Shown piece by piece: positions 41,337-50,976 of a stretch of 64,000 bases of DNA. The position numbers and the translations under genes were made by a program. The DNA comes from Yoonia sp. GPGPB17 (GTDB lineage Bacteria; Pseudomonadota; Alphaproteobacteria; Rhodobacterales; Rhodobacteraceae). Each line of letters opens with the position of its first letter. Position 1 is the stretch's first letter. Where the stretch lies: assembly GCF_037892195.1 (NCBI RefSeq), contig NZ_JATACI010000003.1, positions 62,001 through 126,000 of the forward strand, read 5' to 3'. The notes under the pieces are model-generated. The model was not told the DNA's origin, made no database searches, and worked only from the letters and a program-made list of their open reading frames with translations.

Positions 41337-43988
41337 TTAAGCAATGTTGGACGCTCGACCTTCGATTCCGACGGCACCGGTCCCAACGTCATCAATTTTA
41401 CCTGACTGATAGAGAATTTCGGTTTCTGCAGCCACTGATCGTTCTGCAAGTGGAGCATGTTCCGGCATCATGTGATTATATGGGAAACCAGGCACGGGAA
41501 GATCGCCATGACCCGGATCTGCTGGTGTACCAACGGATCCACTTAAATCACCTTGAATTTGTGGCTTCACCATCTCGTCAATGTAGCGCGCGGAGAATTC
41601 GCCCCGGAGCTGAGCCAAACGGGGATTGTCAGTGCGACCGTTCATCAACTCAGCGACTTGACCAGCATTCATGCCTTTGTCGTCGATCATCCAGCTCGCA
41701 AAAGCACCGGAGACATCAAGACGACTGTCGTAAAAGTCGCTTTGCGCACGATCGGCAGCCTCACTGTAGCTGTTGGCGGTTCGAAAGTAATTGTCTGCAG
41801 TGCGGCCTTGACGTTCAATATCGTCAACTGTGTCCCTGAAACCGTTGTCGCCGGTCGTGTTCAAATTACCACTCTCGGTGTGACTGGCGGATTCAGAAGC
41901 GCGAGAAAGATTACTTATGGCGTTATCGATGCCTTGACGGCGGCTCGCTTCGGTAATTGATGAATAGTTCTCAGCTGACACACCTTGTCTTTCGAGGCTG
42001 GCACGCACACCGGCTGACAACCCGCCCCATCCAATACCTGCGCTTGCATACGTACCAACCTGGATAGCTGTTTGACGGGATATGGCGTGAGTTTCGGCGA
42101 AGCGATCTAGGACTTCCATAGATTCGGTCAAAGACGCCCTTTCTTCCGAACTCGTGTTGACGCCAGTACCGGTTGACCAGGCCTCACCAGTCGTGATGGA
42201 TTGCATGAACGAGCTGGTGTTCGAAGAAAGTTCCGACACGGATCGCTCAAAAGTCTGGCGCAAGTTGCTTCCTGTCTCGCGCAAACCGGTTGCAGTATCA
42301 CGTAGAGATGAAACGACGCTCTGACCGATGGACAGATTTGCGGCCGTGTTCACCCGAGAACTACCGCCATCAATGCCAACAGATCCATTCGCGTTCGTGG
42401 TAATCAGAGAACCATCCTGCCCATAATAACTTGAGCGTCCCGTATCTGTGAATGGAGAGGTGACATTACGATTGGCTGAAGTGTTGTCATAGGAGACGTT
42501 GTTCCGCGCGTAGTTATCCATGCTCACATTGCGGAAATTACGGTTGCCAACGCTTGCATTGCCATAAGAGAGATTACCTGTCGCCATTTCGCGACCGGTC
42601 TCAGACGCGGCGCTCTGCGATACTGCCAACATCGACGTAGCAAGACCAACCATCTTCTGGGTGCCAAAGAAGATTGCAGCAGCAACGAATGGAACAGACA
42701 TCATCAAATAGCCAGCCATCACGGCGACATCTTGACCGATAGAATAGACCCCAAAGTGATTGGCCCAGTTCATGACGCTGTCGGTGTAAGCACCACTGGT
42801 CGAGGCGGAGGTAATGGTCTGAAAACGCTCCACGGAGGCGTTCATCATCAAAGAATGAAGAATTGCCGAAAGGGGCTCCCAGGAGGCCAGCCACACAAAA
42901 CCACCAAAGTAACCCCGGACAACGGTGAGAGCGAATGGCGTCATCATAAGAGCCAGGGCGATTGGAAACGCGCCATAGTAAAGGTTCTCGAAGACGATCT
43001 TGAGGTAGGGAACCCAACTCAGAGCATTGGAACCAATCGCCTGATAACTCGACCTAGTTTGAACTTCGGCGCGCGCTGACTGAAGGTGTTGCAGAGCGGC
43101 TGCGTTGCCGGTTGCGGATATGCCACGATTTGCTGCGTCATCAAAGGCTGCAATCAGCATTGATTGCTTGATGTGGTCTTCAGCAGCGGTAGACGCATAG
43201 CCAGCAAAAGTCGCAAAATCGGATATCGTCGCCCGCAAGTCATTGATGGCAAGAGTGGGATCACCACCTTGGAAGGTCGACGCCGCTTGTGCCCCCAATA
43301 CGACGTCCACCTCAGCATTGATTTGACCGACAATATCGGGCCACCCGTCTGCACAGGTCCGCGTAGTCTGTGTAACGACATCATAGTAAGCAAGTGACGC
43401 CGGCATGTTGGCCGTGATGGTGGCTTCTAGGTTTCCAGAACGGGTCACAAGTTCGGGTGAGATGTAGCGAAGATCGACGGCATCGATAACACATTGATCA
43501 AAGAAGTTTGTTAGGTTTTCGTGCACGCTTGATGTAACGGCACGCCAGCGTGCGGATTTCGTCATCAAAGTTGCGCCAAATAGCATTCCGTGACGCTGAT
43601 AGGCGAGGTTGGTAGGAGGCGAGAAAAGCGTTTCCATCTGCGTGGTCAGAACATCCGACACGCGCGATGTGAACGAGCCAACATAGGCAACGGAGGTAGG
43701 TACATTGTCTACCGTCGCAAACCATAATGGACCCTTTGTCTTGTCGAAAATGATGACGTCCGATTTGTCAGCGACACTCAAACCGCCAACAAGGCCTATC
43801 ACGACGTATGCCTTGACCGCTTGTTTGAAATCACCGCCAAAGACGAGCTGGAAAACCAGAACAATTAGCCCTACCAGTAAGGCCAAGTTTACCATCGCCA
43901 GAGCATTTCCGGTATTGAAGAACGCAGCAACGGCGTTGAGCGTGGTGGTTAGATACTCGCCACCACCCGTTGAGTAAATTTCCAGCAT
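41337..43988 (-). CDS. traG: TraG, F-type mating-pair stabilisation protein
   Basis: 883 residues. Several membrane segments in the first 470 residues (AMVNLALLVGLIVLVFQLVF; TVVRGYFGGFVWLASWEPLS; YLMMSVPFVAAAIFFGTQKM) are followed by a long soluble Ser/Asn-rich part, the layout of F TraG, whose N-terminal part assembles pili and whose C-terminal part stabilises mating pairs and takes part in entry exclusion. The opening MLEIYSTGGGEYLTTTLNAV is typical. It directly follows traH. Confidence 0.92.
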   Translation of the reverse strand: MLEIYSTGGGEYLTTTLNAVAAFFNTGNALAMVNLALLVGLIVLVFQLVFGGDFKQAVKAYVVIGLVGGLSVADKSDVIIFDKTKGPLWFATVDNVPTSVAYVGSFTSRVSDVLTTQMETLFSPPTNLAYQRHGMLFGATLMTKSARWRAVTSSVHENLTNFFDQCVIDAVDLRYISPELVTRSGNLEATITANMPASLAYYDVVTQTTRTCADGWPDIVGQINAEVDVVLGAQAASTFQGGDPTLAINDLRATISDFATFAGYASTAAEDHIKQSMLIAAFDDAANRGISATGNAAALQHLQSARAEVQTRSSYQAIGSNALSWVPYLKIVFENLYYGAFPIALALMMTPFALTVVRGYFGGFVWLASWEPLSAILHSLMMNASVERFQTITSASTSGAYTDSVMNWANHFGVYSIGQDVAVMAGYLMMSVPFVAAAIFFGTQKMVGLATSMLAVSQSAASETGREMATGNLSYGNASVGNRNFRNVSMDNYARNNVSYDNTSANRNVTSPFTDTGRSSYYGQDGSLITTNANGSVGIDGGSSRVNTAANLSIGQSVVSSLRDTATGLRETGSNLRQTFERSVSELSSNTSSFMQSITTGEAWSTGTGVNTSSEERASLTESMEVLDRFAETHAISRQTAIQVGTYASAGIGWGGLSAGVRASLERQGVSAENYSSITEASRRQGIDNAISNLSRASESASHTESGNLNTTGDNGFRDTVDDIERQGRTADNYFRTANSYSEAADRAQSDFYDSRLDVSGAFASWMIDDKGMNAGQVAELMNGRTDNPRLAQLRGEFSARYIDEMVKPQIQGDLSGSVGTPADPGHGDLPVPGFPYNHMMPEHAPLAERSVAAETEILYQSGKIDDVGTGAVGIEGRASNIA

Positions 43989-43989
43989 A

Positions 43990-45378
43990 TCAGAACTCCA
44001 CTACTTGTGTGGCCAGCCATCCCGCGCGCTCTCCAGAGAGCGTAGACTGTACGCTCATCAGTCTGGTCAGGGTAGCGACGGCATCATTGAAGCGCTCAGC
44101 AGCTTCACGACGCATGGCGGAGAAGTTCGAATAGCTGTCGGTAACCTGCTCACGATACTCGCCAAGCTGTGGGCCCAACCCTTCCGTGTTGCCTGCGAGT
44201 TTCAGCATCTCTTCAAGGGCCTCGCGAGTGTAAAGCATCGCAAAGTCTAACGCGACCAGTTCGGCCATCAGAGCGATCTCATCACCGACAAACTCGTACT
44301 TGTAAGAACGGGCAGTCTTCAAGATTTCATAGACCGGCACTGACGTCATACCAATCAAACCCTCTGATCCAGTTGGCAAATCAGTGTCGGTCGCGAGCGC
44401 ATTGTTGATGCCTTCAAGGATCTCGGTCACCCGGGCATACAGTGCCTGGTCAGCGGCAAGGGACAAAGTTGCAAATGTTGGGTTCAGGCAGCGATCAGCG
44501 GGATCAGAATCACAGCGCAACACCTCGACGTCACCACCCTCAACCATTGTCCGGATCATCTGCGATGAAAATGCGCGAGGGGGGTAGTTGGTGTGAGAGC
44601 GCGGCGTGTCATCGTCTGTGCCACCAATGACGATGATCGTACCAGTGATTGTCATGAAGAATTCGGCCAGCTCATCATCAGAGGCAAGGAACGTGTTGTT
44701 GCGCGAGGCTTTCCAGGCATAGTTCACATTGACCGGCAGCTGCGCCTGCATTTCGGGATCACCGGCAGCGAGAGTGCTAGTATGATCACCGCCCGTACCA
44801 CACCCATGACGGGCCCGGGCACGGTCAGCCACCAATCCGCTTTGGGTCGCGATTGACTGACAAATATGCTGGGAAGCGGCGTCAGTTTGCGGCCAGACAG
44901 AAGCGACGAGCGCTTGACCCGCTTCGCAGGAATTGATGTTCATTGAATTTACCTGCTGCTGCAGGTCACGCAGCTTGCCTACCACTTCCTGAACTGCAGG
45001 AGAGAGGCTTTCCAAAGCCAACTCAAAGGCAAAGCCAGAGGCATTCGCCATGATCGCTTCCATCATTGCGATCAACTCATCAGCAGACAGGAAAGAGAAA
45101 GCACCGCCGAAGATATCGATGCCACCGCAACCAGATCGCACACTAGGAAGCTGAATGGAGGCAAGCTGGCTGTTGCGGGGTTGCGTCCGCACATAAAGGG
45201 AGCCCAATGAGACGTAGCCAGCGCGTTGACCATCATAGGCGGATGGCCTGGTCACATTGACGCCGCCAGATGAGCGCGACCAGAAATCAGCGAGGTCACT
45301 TTCAACTTGCGAAAAAGCTGCACCTGGTGCCAGCAACGAGACAGAAACTGCCAAGGCCGAGAGCGGAAACTTAATCAT
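43990..45378 (-). CDS. traH: TraH, F-type pilus assembly protein
   Basis: 462 residues with a signal peptide (LSALAVSVSLLAPGAAFS). Characteristic are GGVNVTRPSAYDGQRAGYVS, the SGCGGIDIFGGAFSFL motif and Cys-rich middle segments (NSCEAGQALVAS). TraH is a periplasmic/outer-membrane-associated protein needed for pilus extension and retraction. GGAGAACTC precedes the ATG. It overlaps the restored end of traF. Confidence 0.93.
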   Translation of the reverse strand: MIKFPLSALAVSVSLLAPGAAFSQVESDLADFWSRSSGGVNVTRPSAYDGQRAGYVSLGSLYVRTQPRNSQLASIQLPSVRSGCGGIDIFGGAFSFLSADELIAMMEAIMANASGFAFELALESLSPAVQEVVGKLRDLQQQVNSMNINSCEAGQALVASVWPQTDAASQHICQSIATQSGLVADRARARHGCGTGGDHTSTLAAGDPEMQAQLPVNVNYAWKASRNNTFLASDDELAEFFMTITGTIIVIGGTDDDTPRSHTNYPPRAFSSQMIRTMVEGGDVEVLRCDSDPADRCLNPTFATLSLAADQALYARVTEILEGINNALATDTDLPTGSEGLIGMTSVPVYEILKTARSYKYEFVGDEIALMAELVALDFAMLYTREALEEMLKLAGNTEGLGPQLGEYREQVTDSYSNFSAMRREAAERFNDAVATLTRLMSVQSTLSGERAGWLATQVVEF

Positions 45379-46198
45379 AGAGTTCTCCTTCTGGAATGCT
45401 GGTAATGATGCGAATGCGATCCAAGACTATGTCTTGGGTCATCAGGCCTGACGCCAATGAGATCGACCTGTCCAGAACGTGGTTCTACCAACGCTAGGAA
45501 TGGAGACGGAACGTCTGCGAAACCAAGGTTTTGAACTTCGCCTTGATCGACTTTACTGTCTGGAAACGTCGGCAAGACGATGCCATCCCGCGTCACAGCC
45601 AAAACTGAGACTCCATACTGTTGAACGAGGGCTTGAAGGACTTCGCCTTGCGTGGCGCAAACGAGGCAAGACGGTGAACCGTCATATACGAACATGAGCG
45701 CGCGTTCCGTCGTGGCTGTCTGAAACGCGGCGTCACGATCAACATCGAGCCTATCTTGATAGAGATTGCTGCCAATCTGAGACAGCGGCCGATCGACGTT
45801 TGCATCGAGGCTCGGGTTCGCGAATAAGCTGCGCTGCCACACTTCAGTGAACAAGCCTGCCTGCCGGACCATGGCCGCCTGCGCTTCCATGTAGGCGACA
45901 ACGTTGTCCGAAGTCGGTTCGAGTATTGCGCGATGCTTCAGCTCATCGAGTTGGACGCGATACTCTTCAATTTGCTCTGTGTAGGTTTTCGGAGGAGCGG
46001 CGGCGGGGCAGGGGGAAGTTCCGCAGCCGCCTCCGGCTCCTCTTCAACCACTGCGTTGGGGTCGCAGTAGAAGTTCCAGCCCTGGGTTCGCTGATCATCG
46101 CAGGCGAAACCACGACCCGAAGTCGGTTCTGTCAGATCGGCAAACGCGGGAGCAGAAACGGCCAGCGTGGCGAGGAAAGCGAAGCCAAACAGGTTCAT
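45371..46198 (-). pseudogene. traF: TraF, F-type pilus assembly protein, with two compensating frameshifts
   Basis: Signal peptide MNLFGFAFLATLAVSAPAFA, then DDQRTQGWNFYCDPN. After PPAPPP the text changes frame near 46005: the true continuation is KTYTEQIEEYRVQLDELKHR, then MEAQAAMVRQAGLFTEVWQR and the thioredoxin-like core LMFVYDGSPSCLVCATQGEV. Near 45440 the frame changes back, giving GLMTQDIVLDRIRIITSIPE and a TAA at 45371-45373 that overlaps traH. The start and end are in the same frame, so one base is lost and one gained. Restored length 275 residues. TraF helps disulfide formation and pilus assembly. Confidence 0.8.
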
Positions 46199-46593
46199 AG
46201 GACCGAGCTTTGCTGAAGAGCGGAAGACAGCCGGGTCACGAAATGGCGCATAGTCCTGACACCGCCGAATTGGTGCGTGATGCGTTGATGTTTGCTGTTG
46301 AAGATCAAGACCTGCGGAACAGACTGAAAATGGGACGTTAGCGGATGACGCAGGCCATCTTCAAAGGTTGTGAATGGCAATACTGGTTGCCGATCCATTG
46401 ACGCCACGAGCACATCGATACCTGCTTGCTCCTGAAGCTGTTTCAAGACCGGAGCGATGGCCGCACAGTATGGACACGTGCTTTGAGCAACAAAGATCAC
46501 ACCCAACCTGGAAGGTGATGCATTGGCCGCCTGAGCTGACAGCAGAAGTGCTGCAGGCAATGCAGCAACAAACTTACGCCTATTCATAGACAT
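46195..46593 (-). CDS. Periplasmic thioredoxin-fold protein of the T4SS operon (TrbB/DsbC-like)
   Basis: 132 residues from ATG 46593 with GGAGG at 7 bases. Signal peptide (FVAALPAALLLSAQAANA, after MSMNRRK); redox motif STCPYCAAI (CPYC); cis-Pro VPQVLIF. In F the operon gene trbB has a similar job as disulfide isomerase for Cys-rich Tra proteins. Its neighbours traN and traF overlap it by a few bases. Confidence 0.8.
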   Translation of the reverse strand: MSMNRRKFVAALPAALLLSAQAANASPSRLGVIFVAQSTCPYCAAIAPVLKQLQEQAGIDVLVASMDRQPVLPFTTFEDGLRHPLTSHFQSVPQVLIFNSKHQRITHQFGGVRTMRHFVTRLSSALQQSSVL

Positions 46594-48268
46594 CTCGGAC
46601 CTCCGGCTGTGAAAGAAGAATGTTGTCCTGGATCAACCCCGAAAGATCGGAGGGTGCGATTGATCCAACACCCTCGAAGGCATCACCGAATGCAGACGAG
46701 AAATCGATAAGGCTCCAATCGATGGCTTCCATCTCGTCCTGTGTCATCGCGCGGCAACTGAACGAGCCATACAACTGACGAAGACCTTGCTCTGAGATAA
46801 TGCGGGCGATGCGGCTGTTATAAGTGCAGTAACGACGTGAACGCTGAGCACAGACAAATAGGAGGCGTCGAGAGCAATAAGTACTCATGTAAACGGCAGC
46901 ACCAGCCTGTTTAGCACCGTACAAAGCAACTTCCCCTGAGTTACATTCAGCGATGGTACCAAGTGCCCATCCAGAATCGGCACAACAGTTGATCGTTCCC
47001 AAAATACCAACACGGCAGCGGCGGCGCGTCGCGCTAAAATACTGAACGTCAAAATCCCCGTCGACGTTGCCAAGTAGACGATCGATGATGGACATATCGT
47101 GCTCAAACTCACTCGCCATCGTGTTCAGAGCTTCGATGCCGACGAGTGCGACACCAATATCATCGTTAGTATCGTGCGGGATCGATTGCGTTACACCGCC
47201 TACAGTCACATTGACGGCTTCGCATGTCGCATCGAACGCCTGACTATCAGGGGAACCGCATTGGTATGTCTGCTCAAAGGCGCCACAGATGCCATCTTCG
47301 TCCATCGAGTAGCAAACGGAGTTGGTCAGGCTGCAGCCGGCATCGCTTTCTAGTGCTCCGCAATCACTGGTGTACTCTGTCGAAGCGCAGGTCCACTCCG
47401 TCTGTTCTTCAGTGCAATCCATCGGGACAAGCTCATCATTCACAACTTCGACCGAAGGCCCGGCAGTACAGGTTGTCACGGGCGCTCCACACAACATTGA
47501 TGAAAATCCATCTTCACAGGTTTCAGACCATGTGATGATCGGGTCATTGATGATGATGGCACCAACAGGGTTGCCAACAACTGTCATCGGCTCATCGCTT
47601 GAGCAGACAAACTCTGAAACGCGCCTGAAACACTCACCAAAAATGAACAAAGACTCACATTCATCTGAAGTCATTGTGCAATAAGAGGCTGCAGTGAGAT
47701 CATCGTGACAGCTGCTATCATCCCCAAAGATGCCACCCAGTGTCTCGCAGCGGTGCGCCTGCGTCTTAATGACCGTGATTTCCGCCGTTGAGGTGCAAAC
47801 CGATGTCGTCTGTGTGCGGGAACGATTGCAAACCCGCTGCAAGAGCGGGGCATCTTCAAAGTTCTCCACGCTGCAGGTCCCACCGGATGTCGAGAAGGTC
47901 GAAGGATCAATCAGTGCTTCAGGATTAGACACAGCGCCATCAGCAACACCCAGTAGGCTTTGATCAGCGGCTGACACACTCCAATCACTGACGTTGTTCG
48001 TAAATGTTGAATACGCGTTGCCTTCCGCCGTATCCGAGCCGGACATAATTAGCCCACCATCTTCGAGATCCCCGGTCCCCATGTCCGACAGGGGTAGATC
48101 GGTTTCAACAGGGACAGCGAGCACATCTTCAGCCGTTGACCTGTCGTAATCCGTGAAACGTTGAGCGTTCCCCAACGCATCTTGAGCAAGGCCTTGGTAG
48201 TCAACATCAGACTGAGCCCAAGAAAACGAAGGCAATATGAGCAATGCTAGAACAATTCCTCTTATCAT
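46580..48268 (-). CDS. traN: TraN, Cys-rich outer-membrane mating-pair protein
   Basis: 562 residues with a signal peptide (MIRGIVLALLILPSFSWA). More than thirty Cys residues, many in closely spaced groups (CNRSRTQTTSVCTSTAE, CCADSGWALGTIAEC, YCTYNSRIARII), and a conserved end (YGSFSCRAMTQDEMEAIDW) identify TraN. TraN is an outer-membrane adhesin that binds the recipient cell. Its disulfides explain the two thioredoxin-fold genes beside it. Confidence 0.92.
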   Translation of the reverse strand: MIRGIVLALLILPSFSWAQSDVDYQGLAQDALGNAQRFTDYDRSTAEDVLAVPVETDLPLSDMGTGDLEDGGLIMSGSDTAEGNAYSTFTNNVSDWSVSAADQSLLGVADGAVSNPEALIDPSTFSTSGGTCSVENFEDAPLLQRVCNRSRTQTTSVCTSTAEITVIKTQAHRCETLGGIFGDDSSCHDDLTAASYCTMTSDECESLFIFGECFRRVSEFVCSSDEPMTVVGNPVGAIIINDPIITWSETCEDGFSSMLCGAPVTTCTAGPSVEVVNDELVPMDCTEEQTEWTCASTEYTSDCGALESDAGCSLTNSVCYSMDEDGICGAFEQTYQCGSPDSQAFDATCEAVNVTVGGVTQSIPHDTNDDIGVALVGIEALNTMASEFEHDMSIIDRLLGNVDGDFDVQYFSATRRRCRVGILGTINCCADSGWALGTIAECNSGEVALYGAKQAGAAVYMSTYCSRRLLFVCAQRSRRYCTYNSRIARIISEQGLRQLYGSFSCRAMTQDEMEAIDWSLIDFSSAFGDAFEGVGSIAPSDLSGLIQDNILLSQPEVRDVYE

Positions 48269-48966
48269 TGCTCAGACTCCAAAATCACTTGAACAGGAAC
48301 TGCATTTGCAGTTTCGCCCTTGGCAATCACTTCCAAGAGAAATCGAAGGGGCACATTGCCAGCGGCACGATCATGCTCCGGAACTACATCGGCATCGCAA
48401 CCTTGGGTCTCACAGACATCGAGATTGACCATCGTTGAAACGAGCGTAGGGACTGCTGAAACCTCAAAACGTGTAAAGAGCGTCGGATCAATTATGAACC
48501 CTTGAGAGATATCAGAGCCTTCGTATACAGAGCGAACACGCTCCTCAGTTGCCAACACCGAGTTGTCGACAAAGCCATTGAACACGACGGGTATGCCTAG
48601 ATCAGCTGCATCAGTCAGAACAGCTTTCAATGACGGTTCGGGCATCGAAAACGAAGCAAAGACAAACACGCCGCCAGGATAACGACGATCTTCACCGACA
48701 CCCTCTGGTAGGTCCCCAGGACCAATGTTCAGCATCTCGCGTACGCGACCATTTTCGAGGCTGTCGAGGGCGCGCGCGGTGATATCATCGGGAAGGTCAA
48801 ATTCCTGTTGAAGAAGGCGCAGACGCGACTGGAGATCTTCTCCAATCGCATCCGCCTCTTCCATACGATCATCAATCAAGGCTCCGTGAGTGGCAGTACT
48901 TGGCAGTTGATCGGCGGAAAGAGAAGAAGCTGAAAAGCCAATGAGAAGGGTTAAAGTGCGCAGCAA
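48265..48966 (-). CDS. trbC: TrbC, F-type pilin assembly protein
   Basis: 233 residues from TTG 48966, chosen for GGAGG seven bases upstream; TTG 48981 is also open. Signal peptide LLRTLTLLIGFSASSLSA. The TrbC_Ftype core has GGVFVFASFSMPEPSLKAVL, GIPVVFNGFVDNS, FIIDPTLFTRFEVSAVPTLV, a thioredoxin-like fold without CxxC. It is needed for pilus assembly together with TraW. It overlaps traU by 16 bases. Confidence 0.88.
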   Translation of the reverse strand: MLRTLTLLIGFSASSLSADQLPSTATHGALIDDRMEEADAIGEDLQSRLRLLQQEFDLPDDITARALDSLENGRVREMLNIGPGDLPEGVGEDRRYPGGVFVFASFSMPEPSLKAVLTDAADLGIPVVFNGFVDNSVLATEERVRSVYEGSDISQGFIIDPTLFTRFEVSAVPTLVSTMVNLDVCETQGCDADVVPEHDRAAGNVPLRFLLEVIAKGETANAVPVQVILESEQ

Positions 48967-49961
48967 TTTCTCTTCCTCCAAAATAGATATCCAAAAGACT
49001 CACCCACGTAGGGGGTCTCTTTGAATCGGTCGTAAAACTGGGTGGTTGCCCCAATGGGCGCACATGCGTAGCGGCCGGACGTGGATGGGAAGGGTCGCGT
49101 AATCTGCCGCCGATATTGGCTCTTAGGGATAATGGGTGCGAGCTGCGGTGTGCAGAGCGAGGTGTTTGATGCCGTGCGCTGTGCCAGCAACATCCGATGC
49201 ATGCGCGCAAGAAGCTTTGCCGAAACGACCGATGTTGCTTGGACACCACCAGTATGATTGTTGGCGTCACCGGTCACGGGATAGAGCGGACCAGAGCAGC
49301 CATCGCACCAAAACAACTCATCAAGTGGAAGGTTGCCAGATGAAGCAACGGCGCAATCGGCAGCACAGGCACCTTGAGCAATCGGATTGGCAAACAGCAG
49401 GGCTTCTGGGTTCAAAAGTGTCGAGAGCTCCGCATCCATCCAGAGGGGATCAAGCTCGCTCATCCACGCAAGATCAAATGCTGTCGTCTCCAGGCAAAGG
49501 GCATCGATCGTTGTTCCCAACATCGAAATCAGCGGGTAGTAATAATAATGCGCGTGCCACTTGGACCCGTTGTCACCACCATTGCTCGCGTTGACGCTGG
49601 TCCTGCCGCGTGAAAACAAACCGAAATCGACGTCGAAGCCAAGGTTTGAAAAGCACCCAGTTTCGTTGGATACATCAACCAAACGTGCAGGTTCCCAAAT
49701 GCCGATCGACAGGCCAATGCGAGGGATCGGAAAAGCCGGGCAGACGCAAAGCGGAAAATTTGGGTTGTTTGTGTCAGGACGTGATGCACCAAGGTTCATA
49801 GAAAGAGCACCAACGGAAATCGGGAAAATGCAATCCCAGCAGACTTCCGTGATTGGATTGAGGAAGCGCGCATTGCATTTGGCTTGGGCCACATTGGCGG
49901 ACATGAAAATCGCCACAATGGCGGAGAAGATGAGTGGTGCGAGGCGTTTCACTTGTGCCAC
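48951..49961 (-). CDS. traU: TraU, F-type DNA transfer protein
   Basis: 336 residues from GTG 49961 (GTG 49952 also possible). Signal peptide ends NVAQA. Conserved Cys-rich motifs: NPITEVCWDCIFPISVG, PLCVCPAF, GLSIGIWEPARLVDV, WHAHYYYYPLI and a C-terminal CAPIG/FYDRFKETPY. TraU is periplasmic and needed mainly for DNA transfer rather than pilus formation. Confidence 0.93.
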   Translation of the reverse strand: MAQVKRLAPLIFSAIVAIFMSANVAQAKCNARFLNPITEVCWDCIFPISVGALSMNLGASRPDTNNPNFPLCVCPAFPIPRIGLSIGIWEPARLVDVSNETGCFSNLGFDVDFGLFSRGRTSVNASNGGDNGSKWHAHYYYYPLISMLGTTIDALCLETTAFDLAWMSELDPLWMDAELSTLLNPEALLFANPIAQGACAADCAVASSGNLPLDELFWCDGCSGPLYPVTGDANNHTGGVQATSVVSAKLLARMHRMLLAQRTASNTSLCTPQLAPIIPKSQYRRQITRPFPSTSGRYACAPIGATTQFYDRFKETPYVGESFGYLFWRKRNCCAL

Positions 49962-50347
49962 CCCGCTTTTTTGTCACCAGCATCCCGAATATTGTGTTGG
50001 CGATTGTAGGCTTCTTCACGCCAATCTTCGGGCCAATAGCTAGTGAATTCCTCAATTTGAGTATCGTCGAGATTAAGTGTCGAGGTTGAAACAAGCTCAG
50101 CGGATAGCAGTCCTTCGGGATCGGCAAGCTGGCCTGCAGCATCTGCATAGTCAGGCTGCCCGTCATCGGTCAGAAAGTCTTCGCCGAGGGTTCTTAGTTC
50201 AGACCCATCGTCTTCAATCGAAAATGACTGGGTATCGGCGCAAACAAGCCTCGCGATGGAAACAAGCCGCTTCGCCTGATCGCTTGTTAACATGTATGTC
50301 TTGGTCACTTCGACAAAGACGAAGTCATCATTCGTAAGTTTGCTCAT
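49949..50347 (-). CDS. Hypothetical protein between traW and traU
   Basis: 132 residues, acidic, without signal peptide: VFVEVTKTYMLTSDQAKRLV and IEEFTSYWPEDWREEAYNRQ. It overlaps traU and traW by a few bases, so it is an integral member of the operon. I do not recognise it; it is not one of the standard F tra products. Its cytoplasmic, acidic nature contrasts with its exported neighbours. Confidence 0.65.
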   Translation of the reverse strand: MSKLTNDDFVFVEVTKTYMLTSDQAKRLVSIARLVCADTQSFSIEDDGSELRTLGEDFLTDDGQPDYADAAGQLADPEGLLSAELVSTSTLNLDDTQIEEFTSYWPEDWREEAYNRQHNIRDAGDKKAGWHK

Positions 50348-50976
50348 CGATCAGACCCTCCTGTGACTGGGATTTCTTCAACCATCATCAAAGGATCAGC
50401 ACGGCTGACCACGGAAGGGACCACAGTCAGGCCAAAGCGCGCGGAGATCACCCCTCCCTGGTCGAAGTAGAAGAGCTTTTGGTGGGTTTCTGTCAGCTCC
50501 AGTGGCGCACCATTGACGAGGATGATTTTCACGGGTTCCTGATCGGCCAGATTGACAGCAAAGGCGACCTGATCGGAATCGTCACCATCTATAAACACCA
50601 GCCGCTGATTGAAGCGGCTATGCTCAAGCGGGTTCACACGAGTACCGGCGCGGGCAAACACAACCCCGCGATGGTCTGCAAGATCGCGATCCAGAATGAT
50701 GGAAAGATCGACATTATAGCTTCTGTAAACCTCTGCAGGGCGCATACCGGCGACGGGGATCGGCCTGTTGACCCTGGAACGCGCTTTTTCCTGCATATCT
50801 TCCTGCATTTGCGCGAGTTCGCCATTCGATTCCATCTCGGAAAGGCGACCCAGAATGGTATCAAGAACGGAAGGCTCTTCGACCGGGAACAATGCGCCGA
50901 AAACGCCATAGTCAACCGCATGAGCAGGACCGGAAAGAAACAGAACTGAAGCGAAGACACGCAAGAAGGATTTCAC
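50344..50976 (-). CDS. traW: TraW, F-type pilus assembly protein
   Basis: 210 residues from GTG 50976 with GGAGG upstream. Signal peptide FLRVFASVLFLSGPAHA. Typical TraW text: DYGVFGALFPVEEPSVLDTI, NRPIPVAGMRPAEVYRSYNV and a C-terminal YFDQGGVISARFGLTVVPSV. TraW is periplasmic and works with TrbC. Coupled to neighbours on both sides by short overlaps. Confidence 0.9.
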   Translation of the reverse strand: MKSFLRVFASVLFLSGPAHAVDYGVFGALFPVEEPSVLDTILGRLSEMESNGELAQMQEDMQEKARSRVNRPIPVAGMRPAEVYRSYNVDLSIILDRDLADHRGVVFARAGTRVNPLEHSRFNQRLVFIDGDDSDQVAFAVNLADQEPVKIILVNGAPLELTETHQKLFYFDQGGVISARFGLTVVPSVVSRADPLMMVEEIPVTGGSDR

